64,000 nt of DNA from Setophaga petechia. Its lineage: Eukaryota > Chordata > Aves > Passeriformes > Parulidae. Positions 20,796-32,540 of this stretch are shown one piece after another (the stretch's first letter is position 1; every line of letters begins with the position of its first letter). A program made the position numbers and the translations under genes. Location: contig JANCRA010000007.1 in assembly GCA_024362935.1 (NCBI GenBank), positions 23,399,003 through 23,463,002 of the forward strand. Reading direction: 5' to 3'. A model generated the notes under the pieces. The model was not told the origin of the DNA and did no database searches. It saw nothing but the letters and a program-made list of their open reading frames with translations.

Positions 20796-21585
20796 TCTCT
20801 GCGCTGGTACCACTTCATCCTTGGTGAGTCTGGAGGAGCTCAGGCTCTTCCTGGCCCTGCAGGGTGCTCTGGACAGGGTCCCCAGGGCTGGTGGCTTACA
20901 CCACCCATGCAGGGAGGTGGGGACAGTCCCTGGTGACATCTACTGTCCCTCCACAGTTACAGGGACCCTGGCTGCTATTTGAATGCATAGGGTCAATCAT
21001 CAACCCAGGAACCTGGGACTTTTCCTTTTTCCTTCTTCGTCAGCAGGTGTGTGATCCAAGCTGGAGAATCACAGCCCTCCAAGGGCCCTGGGGACTGCAG
21101 GGTGCTGAGATGAGGCTGGATGCAGGAGGGGGCTGGGGAGGGGTGTTTGCTTTTGTTAACTCATGCTGTTAGATGGGTGTTTTGGGCAGAAACCCCTGCT
21201 TTGAACTGGCTGAGTCCTTGTGGTGGGCATGTGCCTGTTGCTAATGCCACCATTCCCAGTGTCACCCTGCAGCCCCCTCACTGCCACCAGCTGGCTGGAG
21301 GGAGGTGGCAGATGCAGCAGGAGAGGGGCCTTGCTGCTGTTGGAACAGGGATGATGCCCCATCCTGAGCTCCAAGCAGTGGTGTCCCTGCCTGGGCAGGG
21401 CTTCACCATGAGGACACAGTGACAAGGCTGGAGCTGAGCAGCGTTTGGGAGACTCCACCTTGCCAGAGCACAGGGAAGCCCATCTGGTCCAGCCAGCTGA
21501 CACAGGCTAAAAAGTAAATGAGGGGTGAACACACCAGGGCAGCATCAGGCAGGAGAAAGAGCTGTTTGCAGGTTAAATGCTGCTG

Positions 21586-21756
21586 TGCTTGCCCAGAGAA
21601 GCTGTGGGTGCTCCATCCCTGGCAGTGTTCAAGGCCAGGTTGGATGGGGCTTTGAGCAATCTGATCCAGTGGAAGGTGTCCCTGTCCATGGCAGGGCACT
21701 TGGAATGAGAAGACCCTTAAAGTCCCTTCCAATCCAAACCATTCTGTGATTCTATG
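21586..21756 (+). mobile_element. CR1 LINE fragment, 3' end
   Basis: Typical avian CR1 3' terminus: CCCAGAGAAGCTGTGGGTG, then TTCAAGGCCAGGTTGGATGG, then GTCCCTTCCAATCCAAACC, ending in the diagnostic octamer pair ATTCTGTG ATTCTATG. About 170 bp remain and the 5' part is lost, as usual for CR1. No coding capacity. Confidence 0.93.
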
Positions 21757-22059
21757 GCAGAGAAATAGAGTAGCAGGCAGCAATAACTTGAAGTGGCAAG
21801 AAAAGGGGAATGTGCTGTCTGAGGAGAGGCTGCACCCCTGCTTTTTCAACAAAACCCCAAACCTTTTGGCACATGCTGTCTCTGCTCCCACCCCTTCTCT
21901 GTTTGCAACTTTTCCACGAGATCTGCTTGGATATGGGTGCCCGCTGAGCAGGGTGGGCTGTGGAGGGCTGGGGCTTGCCAGGGCTCCCTTAGGCAGCTTG
22001 GGAAGGACGACTGGGCTGTTTGTTTATTGCATCAGGCTCAGCTTTCAAACATTTCCCTG

Positions 22060-22275
22060 CCATCCCCCTCCCCCTCCTTTAATTAATTCTGGGTAAGAAG
22101 TTCTGGCTTTATTGTGCCACCGAACTGAGGGCTCCCTGTGGGAAAAGTCACACCTTCTGAACAGCTTCTGATACCATGCAAATGAAGGACAAGTCCAGGA
22201 AACGCTTTCATCTCAGACCTGTCCAGCCCCCTGCCCATTAATTACACACATTTCATTTGTGTGAGAGCAATTCCT
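22060..22275. promoter_or_regulatory. Candidate enhancer with octamer and paired homeodomain cores
   Basis: TTAATTAA at 22079-22086, a perfect POU octamer ATGCAAAT at 22176-22183 and TAATTA at 22239-22244 lie within 170 bp, with a short inverted pair CACACA/TGTGTG just after. The block sits between GC-moderate segments, some 2.8 kb past the FGF8 3' end. The combination of POU and homeodomain sites is what neural FGF8 enhancers would be expected to carry. Binding is inferred. Confidence 0.5.
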
Positions 22276-24439
22276 CTCGGGGAGGGGGTGGGGGGTGGCT
22301 GCAGCTTGTGGATCATCTCAGCCCCCCTCTCCAAAGACTCCTCCTTGGAAGGGATTTATAGCCAGAAACGGGGATGCTCAGGGTCTCAGTGGGGGATCTC
22401 ATATTTTGGCCACTCCAAACCACACTGGCTGTTGGTGGGCTGCATCCTGGCAGCAGGGAGGGCTCAGCGCTGCTCTGTGCCCTGCTCCACACCAGCAAGG
22501 CCTGGCTGAGGAACCAGGTGGAGCATCCTGGAGGGAGACACAAGCGTAGCAGAAATGAGCTCAATGCTGTCACAAGGGAATGGCCCTCCAGGGCCAGGAG
22601 CTCATGAGAGAGATTACTTTGGGCAGGGTGGCCACAAAATGAGTCTCACATGTGGAAGCATCCTTCTGTGCTGCAACAGCACTCAACTTGTGTTGAGGGA
22701 CAGCACCATACTCTGACAGGGCACAAAATCTTCTTGGCCACAGGGGGACCAGACCCGATGCTCCCTTTGAGCCTTGGTCCCTCTCCTCTCCTTCCCACGC
22801 AGGTTGCCTGACCACAGGGTGCAGCCAAAGGCACCTCCAGGCTGGTTCCTCTTTTCCGGAGTCTGATGGGGAGTCTCGGGTCCAGACCCAGGAGAAGGTG
22901 CAGAGAGGGGGGATGTGGAGTGCAGTTGTTTTTCACAGCCAGTTTCCTGGCCACGGTAATAACACTTAGCACTTCTGTAGCACCTGGGATGCTCCAACAC
23001 CTACACATATGCTCCTGATTACCACTCTGCTTCCCATTTGCAGCGTTTCTGCCGCCTCCCCAGGCACACCTACAGCACTATCAGTTCTCCCTTAAGAATG
23101 GGGCTGCTCTCCAGTTCCTGTGGCTTTGCTGCAGAAGACCTTTGTTGGCTAAGTTTGCTGTTTGCTTTCCTCCTGGACAAAGATGTGCTGTGGCCTCTGG
23201 TGCTGACAAGCCACGGGCCCAGGGAGACATGGCCCCTGTGGCTTGGCACACCAGAGGAGCTCTTGGGAGAGGTTGGAGGGATCTTTGGGACTGGGCTAAT
23301 GGGAGCCTGCAGCCTTTGCAGGGTCAAAGTCAGAATGAAACTGGTGCCAGGCTCCAGCAGAACTTCTTGTGCACCCACTGGCCCTGCACCACATCAGTTG
23401 CAGACAAGAGAGGGCTCGTGTGTGGATTGGCTGAAGGTTATGGCTGTTACTCCAGGTTGCCTAATGGCCAGGTACTGTGCAAGGAAATGCACCTCAGATT
23501 TGCTGTTCTGGGAGCAGAGGGGATGTTCTTGGGCTTCATGTGACTTACAGCATCTTTCCTGTGTTTATAGTATCTGTAACACTGGACTGTCCTTCCAGGC
23601 TGTGTCCAAGATAAAATCATGGTCCTAGATCAGAGGCTGGGGGAGGCTTGGCTGTGATGGAAGAACCACTACAGCCACGTCCAGGTATTATCACTTTGCT
23701 AAGGTTGTGCTGTTGGTTGTTGTGGACTGGAAATGGGATGCTGAGGGCTGTCAGAGCCTCTCCAGTTGGGTGAATTCCTGATCTGTGCCACTGCTCCCAT
23801 CCAAGGCCTCTGTTCAGCCATGGAGTAACACCTTCTAACTACGACCATGCCACTGTGAAGGGTCCTTGCTTCCTGGGCTGGCTTCTCCTGCCAATATGGC
23901 CAGTAGAGATTTGTAATTGTTTTCCTCTCAAAGATTTATAACAGGAGAAGGAAAAAAATCTCAGCCTCTTTCTGTGATTGTTTTGCAAACTCTTTCTGCT
24001 GTGGTAGTACATCTTGGTGGCTGGAATCTCCTCTTTAATGAGCTGCTCCCAGAGTAAGGAGCAGCCCTTGCCCCAAAGACATCGTGTTTCCTATGGTGCC
24101 CTGTAGCAGGTGCCATAAGCTGTCCAGATAAACATAAGCACGGGTCCAGTTGCTACCACAGCAAAAGAGAGTCCTGAGAAGGGATTTGAGGAAGAGCTGG
24201 AAGGAGTCCCTGTGGAAGTTCATAGCAAACTTTAGGAAAACTCCAATAACAACATTAAAAAAAAAATACCCATAAGACCCTCCTGAAGTGCAGGATGAGA
24301 CCTAGGCTGTGCATCCATAGAATTTTGACTATCAGGATATGAAATAGGACCTTGAGTGCTGGCTGTGCCTGCTCAGGCCCTGGGCTGTGGCTGTGCTCCC
24401 TATCTCCCCATGAGAAGCAGAAGCCCAGCTGGGAGCCAG

Positions 24440-24660
24440 CCCTTTGGTAATGGCCCGCGAATTTCCCCGGGCTCTGTTAATTGCTGCCTGGCTGCTAGTT
24501 ACAACTCCAAGTCAATTGCTGGGAGTGTTGGGCCCTGCAAAACAACCCCTTGAAATCAGTTGTTAGCCCAATTAACAACCAGTTTGGCTTGGGTTCAGGC
24601 TGTTAACCATCAAACAGCTAACTGCTGGTAATGATTGATTTCTCAGCAGTTGGGGCTGCA
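24440..24660. promoter_or_regulatory. Candidate enhancer with PBX-HOX composite site
   Basis: Contains TTAATTG (24477-24483), CAATTAA (24569-24575), GTTAAC (24602-24607) and ATGATTGAT (24631-24639), the last matching the classic PBX-HOX composite TGATTGAT. CpG words (CCCGCGAATTTCCCCGG) survive nearby. The text has a dense, non-repetitive look different from its flanks. Inferred regulatory, probably for FGF8. Confidence 0.45.
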
Positions 24661-27600
24661 GTGGAGGAGCCAACCTGTGTCACAAAATGCCATTAAAACC
24701 AAAATTTTGTGAATACATCTGGCTCAGGCAAACGTTTGAGTTGTCCCACACCAGTAGAGCAGGCAAGGGGATGACCAGAACTTTTATCCATTTTGATTAA
24801 AGTAGGGGTCATTGGCGTGTGTTGGGATGAACTGGCAGCCACCAGAACAGGGCTGCCCCCACACAGTGCTCCAGGAAGGCAGGCACCACTCTTTGTAGGG
24901 CAACCATTGATACTCAGGGGGCATCACAGCATTATAGGCCCCCATGGGTGGGAAGTGCTCATTGTCCAGCTCTCTTCCACAGTCACCGTTCCAGCCAGCA
25001 AACCTGCACAGGTGAATGTATCCGGTTTGGATGTTCAGGTGTTTCCACAAACACCATTTCCATCTGTACCACCAGCCAGGAGCTTGCACAGGGACAGCAG
25101 CTCCTATCAGCATGTGCTTGGGATGTCTCCATAGCAGCCTGGGATGCTGTGCTTGCTGGAAGGTAATGGAGACTCCTCTGCAGGTGTGAGTACCTCTATA
25201 AAAGCTATAAAATACTTTTTTGGTATTTTACACTTTGGATATTTTACTCTTTGGATTCAGGCAGGGTTTGTTTAAGGCTGCTGGTCAGGTCCTCATCCTT
25301 TCCCCTCCACAGTTTCAGGTCCTGGTTCTCCACTGTGCCCTGACAGGCTGGTTCAAACACATTGCTGGTGTTACATCAAGAGCTTTTTCCCCCAGGGATA
25401 TTTTCCCCCTGATCAAAGGGTCTGATTCAAGCTGTAGCATGTTTGGGGAGGAGGAAGACAGCCACCTGTTAAGGAAAGACTTTGAAAATGCAGAGGATGC
25501 ACTGCAGAGGTTGACTTTGTGAAATGTAGGCTCCAACACAGGGTGAGGAGTGAGCACCCTGATGAGCAGCACCATGGTGGTTGTGCTTTTGTTTCTGAAA
25601 CTGGGACCTGGTGCCTTTCAGCAGGACATGTGCTCCTGAGACCCGTGCAGGTGTTTCAAAGATCTCCCTGCAGGGTTCCTCTAGGTGCAGATCTAGTTCT
25701 CCCTGGAGCCATGCTTTCCTGTCCTTTCACTGCAAGTATGGTCATCCAGACTCCCACCAGCACATTCCCCTGCATGGTGCACGTTTTCTGTAATTAGCTG
25801 TAATTAGATCTTTGGGCAAACAGGACAAAGTTGAATATTTCATCAGATACCTACTAAAAGAAGCTGTGTTCTCTCCCACATTGGGATTACCTTGCCTCCC
25901 ATACTGAAGGTCTGGGCTGCAGCTGAAGCTCCCCCCATGCCAGGCAGTGCATGTGCAGTGAGCCTCTGCATCCAGGAGATCAGTGAGGGTTTCACCTCCA
26001 GTGTGTACAAGAAGAAACTGATTCTTACAAAAGTAAAAATGAGGAGTTTGGGGCAAGCAGACAACCCAGTTTTCTCACTCATTGTGTCTGTGAGCAAATG
26101 TGTTACTTGCAGGTTATTCGAGTGGGCTGAGTTACAGCAGTCCCAGTCTGTGCATCTTCTGTGTGTCCTATTCCCCCTGAGCTGCTGCTGAACACATCCT
26201 TCCAGGTGGAGCTGATGGGTGCCTCTTGCCTGCTGCAAAAAGCTCTGCCTGCTCAGGCTTTTTGTATACCAGAGAAGGTCAGCTATAAACAGAAACGATT
26301 GGTTTTGTTGGGGGCTCTTTTTAGACATCAAAAATGCTCCGTCATCACCAGGCTGGCTTAGCTTTCAGCAGCCAATGCAAACAGAGACAAACCCTCAGCA
26401 GAGAATTTAGCAAAAGAAGAGCACGGACTTTCCAGAGCTATTCTGCCAAAGTATCACATCCTCATTCCTCCTTGTACTTTGTGCCACATCAGTTGATGCT
26501 GTTCTGTGCTCTGCACAGACACAGGGTGAGCACAGAGGAGCTCCCAGCCAGAGCTGAAAGCAAGTGCCATAGCCCCTATTTAGAGAAGGTGTGGGGAAAA
26601 TCAGGAACCAGAAAGATTAACATTTGATAGAAATTCTGGCAGAGCTGCAAATCAGCTGAATCAATCTGTAAGAGGCCAAGAAAGGGTATGGCAGTGGTCC
26701 AGTGGGAGAAGCAATGCATATATGCAATAATCTGAGTTATAAATGAGGTATAAAACCACAAACCTGATTTTTTTTTAAACCTCATGTCCAATTCCTCAGC
26801 TTTGACTGAAGATTGGACTCTGTCCTGAATGCTGACTGGATTTGTTACATCAGCAGATTTCAAGGTCGTGGGGAATATTCCGAACATTCGTCCCAGTCTT
26901 CTGCCATACTTGGATGAGAGAAACCGGCTCAGTGCCTTCTGAGTGAAAGTCACAGCTCGTACTGAAGGAACAGGAAGAAAGGATATTCTCCAGGGACCCC
27001 ATATTTCAATATTCTTGGTCATTTTTGGCCTAAAATGCCTAACTTCAACTCACGGAACTTGATCTTGCCCTCTTCCAGCCTACAGTGTCGTCCCACCTGA
27101 CCAGGTTTCTCTAGGCAGAGCAAGCAGGTTTTCCAGGTGCCTCTGAGCTCTTGTAGGGATTTTTAAAGCAGATTCCCATCTGTCAATATCTCTTGTGAAG
27201 TGCAGCCAAGTGTTTTGGCCTCAGTATCTGGCAATACAGCCTGGTGTTGGCTTGGTTGTGTCCAGGACCTTGAGAGGAGAAAAGATGAATCGACCACCCA
27301 CTGGGGTGATGTCTCTGCTCAGAGCTGGTGCTTTCCAAGAGGGTCTTGCAGGACTTGCAGAGCAATTGAAACCAACCATGGAACTGTAATCCTCATTCAG
27401 ATGGGACCACTATAACTCCAGTCTGTTTTGAAGAAGAGAAACATGGATGGTCCTCACAGGAGGTGCAGGTAAGGCAGTTACAGTCTCCTGACACTGACAT
27501 CCAGCTGCTATGGCCACAGCACATCTCTAAGGCAAAGGTAACATTTATTTTATAATGAAATCTGAAATGCTGGATCTTGTGCCTTCCCAGGAGGACTCCA

Positions 27601-30600
27601 TCTCCTGTCATCTATGTATTGACATCTGATCTATTTTTGGTCACTGTTGCGATGGGTAAAGCCTCAGTCTTTCCTCCAATTTCACCAGAACCACTGTGGA
27701 TAAGTTCACGTGTGAGCAGAAGGTGGTTTAACCTAATTATTCTCCATGCCCATGTCTGCAATTCTCTCACACTGAGCTGGCACAGCAACAGCAGTGAGAG
27801 CACAAGTTTTCCTATACCCCAGGGTTTTGGCAGAATCTGTGTTTCTGGAGCTGGTCACTGACCCCAGATGCTGTCCCAAGGCACTTTTGAGGAGTAACCA
27901 AGATATAAAGGGGCACAATAGGGCAGGAAGTGCTTTGGAAACTGCAAATTCCCAAGGCTATGGCTGTGGCTTGCGGCAGTATGTGCAGCACCTGCTGCTC
28001 TGACCCAAATCCCACCACTCTCACAAGCTGGTTAATTATAAGAAAAGCTCTTTCTTACTAATTGCTGCTGGCTGGTAGAGGGGCATCCCCAGCCCCTGAA
28101 GGACTGGTGTGATCAAGAGCAGAGAGTGGTGGCTGCTGACATGTGCTGAGCCCTTGCAGCCTCCATTGTGGAGCCTGAAGGTGTCTGCACTTCACTCCCT
28201 CTCAGAGAGATCACTGCAAGGAGCTGAGAGTTTCACCACCTCGCCCTGCAGAGCCGTGGGTTTGCCATGCACTTGACACCAATACAGGGGGATAACTTGT
28301 GCTTGATGACTGTCCCCACCACAGCAGCTGCCTGTCCTTCACCAGTGCTCCCCTCCAACCTCCTTGCAAGAGTGGTGGCATTCCAAGGATGAGGCTGAAC
28401 TCCAGGGTGGTGTGTGGGATGTGGAGGTGGCACCTCCAGGGGCCATATTGCCAGCTGGTGAATGTGACAGCCTCCAGGCCACCATGGTCCCAGACACTCC
28501 AGTCACCAGCTGGGGCTTCCCAAACCAAATCTGGGGCTCCCCAGGGGTGCCAGTTTGCCTTCAGCTTCAGTAAGGATGAGAAACTTCCTTGCAGGTAAGA
28601 GAAAATTACAGCTGAGATTTTTATCCTGATGGTAATACTCTGTGAGCTGGGATTTCAGACAAATCCTCACTCCTATGGCATGGATCACATTACAGGTGCT
28701 GTGGATGGGGCATTTCTTTTGTGTATTTGCTACCTTGGGTGTGGAAAGCTGTACTGCTGCTGTGAGCAGAGGGACGAACAGCAAAGGGGACAAAGCAGGC
28801 AGGGGTGTGGACAAGTCCTACATGGAAAAGCAGAAGCAGCAGGACCCACCAGTGGAAGGGCAAGGAGGGGCTTTGGGTCCCATCCTCTGCTCCCTAAAGT
28901 AGGTTTCCTGGCAATGAATACCTGTTGGAAGGAGAAGGAAGCTGGAGCTGGTTAGTGAAGCACACAGGCTTTTAGTCCTCTTGTCACTCAGGAGATGACA
29001 AAGGTGGAGTCTCTGCTATTGAGACCAAGTGAACCCCTAACGAGCTGTTTAAGGGACTGTCACTGAGAGAAATGGCAGTGTGGCAGGGACAGCTATTTCA
29101 TGGCTACTTTACTGGGCAGCACCCCCTGCTCACTGTTCCTCTGCTGCCTGCTCCACCCAGAGGCAGGGTCACCCTGTGGCATGGCAAGCTGGGATGACCT
29201 GGCCATAACCTGTCCTGAGGAATGGTCAGAGGGGTTGCAATGACTTCCTGGGGGAGATGTTGGACACTGAGGTCAGACTCTTCTCTGGGTCTGTGCAGCA
29301 TCACAGGCACTGTGCACTGGTGGGTACTTATGGATCTGGCCTTGCCCCTTGGTGCCGGTGCAGGAAAGCTCTGAGTGTGCCAACTTGCAGGATTTTATGC
29401 ATAGATGGATAATGCTGCCACTGCTGTTGTCTGGAGCAGGTTTGGAGCTGTTACTTGAAGCTGGCTGTGTGGGAAGCAGTCATAATACAAAAGGTCATAA
29501 GGATAAAGGTAGAGTGGGTGCCAGTGGGGCATGAAGAGCTCAGGATGGGGAGGAGGAGAGTCATCAACATAGCACAGAGTCCTCATCCCCAGAAACCTTA
29601 CTGTGTTGCCTCTTCCTCTGCTTTAAACCTTTAGAGAACCTATGGGGGTAGGAACTCTGCAGAAATTTGTATGTTATTCAGGAACAGGCATTGTGGGGAA
29701 GCAAATCTTTCCCTACCAAAGCAGTGAATCCATACCTCTGCCAACAGCCTACACAGAAAAGGTTCAGCCCTAGATAAGACCCAAGGGAGCAGGTGAACAT
29801 CAGGATGCTGCAGGATCATAACACAGACTTAGTTGCAAGCTGGGTGCACTGTTTACTGGTGGGAGCTGTCATGGAAGGCAACAGGTCTCTGGAGTTATTT
29901 CCCAGTATTGAGCTGCTAGGAGATGTCTGACCTTCCTTGAAACCAGAGTATGCAGAGCAGCCTGCTTACCCTCAGCAGTGATCTCTGGGCAGGAAGCTCA
30001 GATGTGAGCGATGGAGGCAGCAGCTTTGCTGAGGAAATGCATTTAATTTGATCTACACTGCAGTTTTTGTTGGAAAAAATGTTGATGCAGTAACATTCTG
30101 CACAGTAACTAGGGGTGGATTAAAGGTCATAGAGATACTGTAGAATGCTGAATTCACAGGTGGCAGATGGGAAGAGTCTAAGACACACTGGGAAATTGTC
30201 CCTAAAGTGTCTTCTCTGCATCTTTATCTGTTCTACTCAAGAACTGGGTTTGCTTGTCCTTCCTAGCAGGTTTCACTCTTGCCTGGACGCTTCTGCATGC
30301 TGGGAATAGCTTGGCTAGTAAGGCTGCACCTGAATTTTTCCCTCATGCTTTAAATCATGGGGTGAGCCCTTAGCATGGTGCAGGTGGAGCAGGGAAGTGT
30401 CTGCTGATGGGGATGCAGAGGTGGCTGGGCAAACACAGCCCCCAAGAAGCCGTTTCCTGTGCACACAGATGGGTCTCTCTGCAGAGCATGCTTTTGGGAG
30501 AGGGCAGGAGCAGGTTTCCCCAGTCTGCTGTAACTTTTGCAGTTATCTGAGGGGATGGGAAGTCTTCAGTGGAAGATAGCAGGTCTGTGACAGCAGCATT

Positions 30601-31019
30601 TTAAAGGACTGTTCCTAGAGGTGTAAAATTCAGCACTGTGCACTGGGAGTACATGTGTCTCAGTGGACAGTGGAGAGCCTCACACATTCCAGCTCACGAC
30701 ATGGAACAAGTGGCCGACCACCTGAGCTCCTCCTGCCCCTGTGTGAAACAGAGCTGGTGCCAAGTCACTCCACAGGTCACTGGGAGTTTAATGCAAGTTT
30801 CCCAGGGGTTGTGGAGCATGCAGTGAAGGATGCTGCAGTGCAAAGCATTGCTGTTTATTCCACCGTTATCACCACGTGGAGAAAAATGCAGAGTTCCTTG
30901 TGACATCCACTGAAATGTCATGGGGAAAAAAAAGCCAACTGCCCAGCAGTGGAATCACCCTGTCCTGCAGGACGGACAGACAGACAGCCCCCTCCTCGTC
31001 CCCCCAGCCCCTCCCGTAT

Positions 31020-31110
31020 TTTGTGCTCTGTCCCAGCAGAGGGAGCCCGAGTTTATTAACAAATCCCGATCCCGGAGATGGCTGCTATCAAGGTGGTACC
31101 AAACCCCGGG
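31020..31110. promoter_or_regulatory. Possible CTCF-like site and forkhead-type word
   Basis: CCAGCAGAGGGA at 31033-31044 matches 11 of 12 positions of the CTCF core CCASYAGRKGGC. GAGTTTATTAACAAATCCCG follows at once and includes forkhead/HNF1-like words. A CTCF site between FGF8 and FBXW4 would matter for enhancer-promoter contacts, but one short match in 64 kb is weak. Confidence 0.25.
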
Positions 31111-31879
31111 CAGGATTCTGGCTGCTGGAGGAAGGCAGCAGAAGGAGCAGGGGTCTAGCAGTGATGTTGAAAGCAGGGCTGTGTTTACAACCAGGGAAGC
31201 AAGCGGATGGTGAGCCAAGACACCCTGCAAGGAGCTCTGCTCCTGGGACGCTGCAGCAGCATCAAGAGATGGATGGCCTGCAGCAGCCAGCAGACAGGCT
31301 CACTGCACAGGGAGAACATTTTCCATCAACAGATGCAGCAGATCCACACTACAATGGATGAACTGAGTTTAATTTACTTCAGAGGCTACTTCAAGGCAGT
31401 CAGCAACCTGTGTACCTGCACTTGTACTGGGCTGGCCAGTTTTAATCCTGTCATCTGGACAGCTCTCCCAACAGTCTTCAAAGCCATCAATCACTGTGGT
31501 GCCAAATCCACAGCTGTTCGGCACCTTGTGCCTGACTCTGATCCCATTCAGGCTGCATGGTAATGCTGTATAACCTTCCAAGCACAGGACAGTGGCCCTG
31601 GGCCACCTAGCATGAGAATTTGCACTGCTTTCCCTTGGTTTCGGAGGCTCTATGTTAGGGCACAGAGTTTAGTTGAAGGAAGCAGGAGCAGTTTTAGTGA
31701 AGTGCCTTCTCAGAGCTGATGAGGATGCCCTAAGTTTTCTTTGCTAATAATGTGAGATGAAATGGTTCCCAGGGAGACAAAAGATTCCTGGCTCTGTATT
31801 GTTTTTTACAGCCAGCAGTTGCACTGGTACCATGGATGCACACATGGGTAGAAGATTATCTGGGAGAGAAAAGGTTGTG

Positions 31880-32140
31880 TGCCTGGGGTGCAGGAGGGTC
31901 ATAGATAATTTTAGGCCAAATCCAAAAACCATTAATATCAATGCAAAGCCCCTCATTAGCCTGAGCAAGCACAGAGATTCCTGTTTTAGAAGCTGAGTAA
32001 CAAACTGTGACATTTTAGGACGCAGGGATGGGAAGGCAAATGACTCAGGCTGCACTTTACAGAAAGCAGCAGGCAGATATTTTCCAAGGCAACTTTTAAA
32101 AGGAAGGTTAAATTTCTCCAAGATAAGGAGAGCTCCAGCT
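31880..32140. promoter_or_regulatory. Motif-rich intergenic block, possible conserved element
   Basis: Non-repetitive AT-rich sequence with ATAATTTTAGG, CATTAATATCAATGC, CTCATTAGC and CAAGATAAGG (GATA-type). I see no repeat family or coding signal. Proposed only because of texture and motif density. Confidence 0.3.
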
Positions 32141-32199
32141 CGCTGGAATGCATCGCCACCCCCCTTCCCCACCTCATCCTATGATAACAGCTGCTGTGT

Positions 32200-32540
32200 T
32201 GGAAACCTAATGCTGATGAAAGAGTTAAAGGCTGGTTGATGGGCAATATCGGTGACACACCTCTGAATTGAGCATACTCCTGGAGTGAGACTGCGGACTG
32301 GTGTTACTCAATGAATAGAGGCCACTCCAAGGGAGTTTTTCCTTGAATAGAATGGGGTCAGGGAGCCGCTTTGGGGAACAATGGTTGCCACCGGCTAGCT
32401 GAATTTCTTACAATCACACACCATACCCCCTGATCAAATAGCTCCTTTGTCAGTCTGATATAAAAACATGTCATACAATGATGATCTGGAAGAATGACAA
32501 GAGCTGGCCTTTCAAAGAGATCAGAAGGGCTTGTTTTGCA
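32200..32540. promoter_or_regulatory. Candidate enhancer with TCF/LEF-type words
   Basis: CTCCTTTGTCAG and TTCAAAG (32511-32517) are TCF/LEF-type words, accompanied by TTGATCAAATAG-like and AACAATGG (SOX-type, near 32379) motifs. CpG words (GGAGCCGCTTTGG, CCACCGGCTAGC) remain in AT-rich DNA. Texture resembles a constrained non-coding element. The CAA-rich stretch just after (near 32610-32630) is a simple repeat. Confidence 0.38.

Noticed and set aside
25843..26331. 162-codon minus-strand frame
   Set aside because: Unremarkable composition with no family resemblance and no nearby gene structure.
26576..27022. 148-codon minus-strand frame
   Set aside because: No recognisable motif or domain, no splice or context support, and a length expected by chance in 64 kb.
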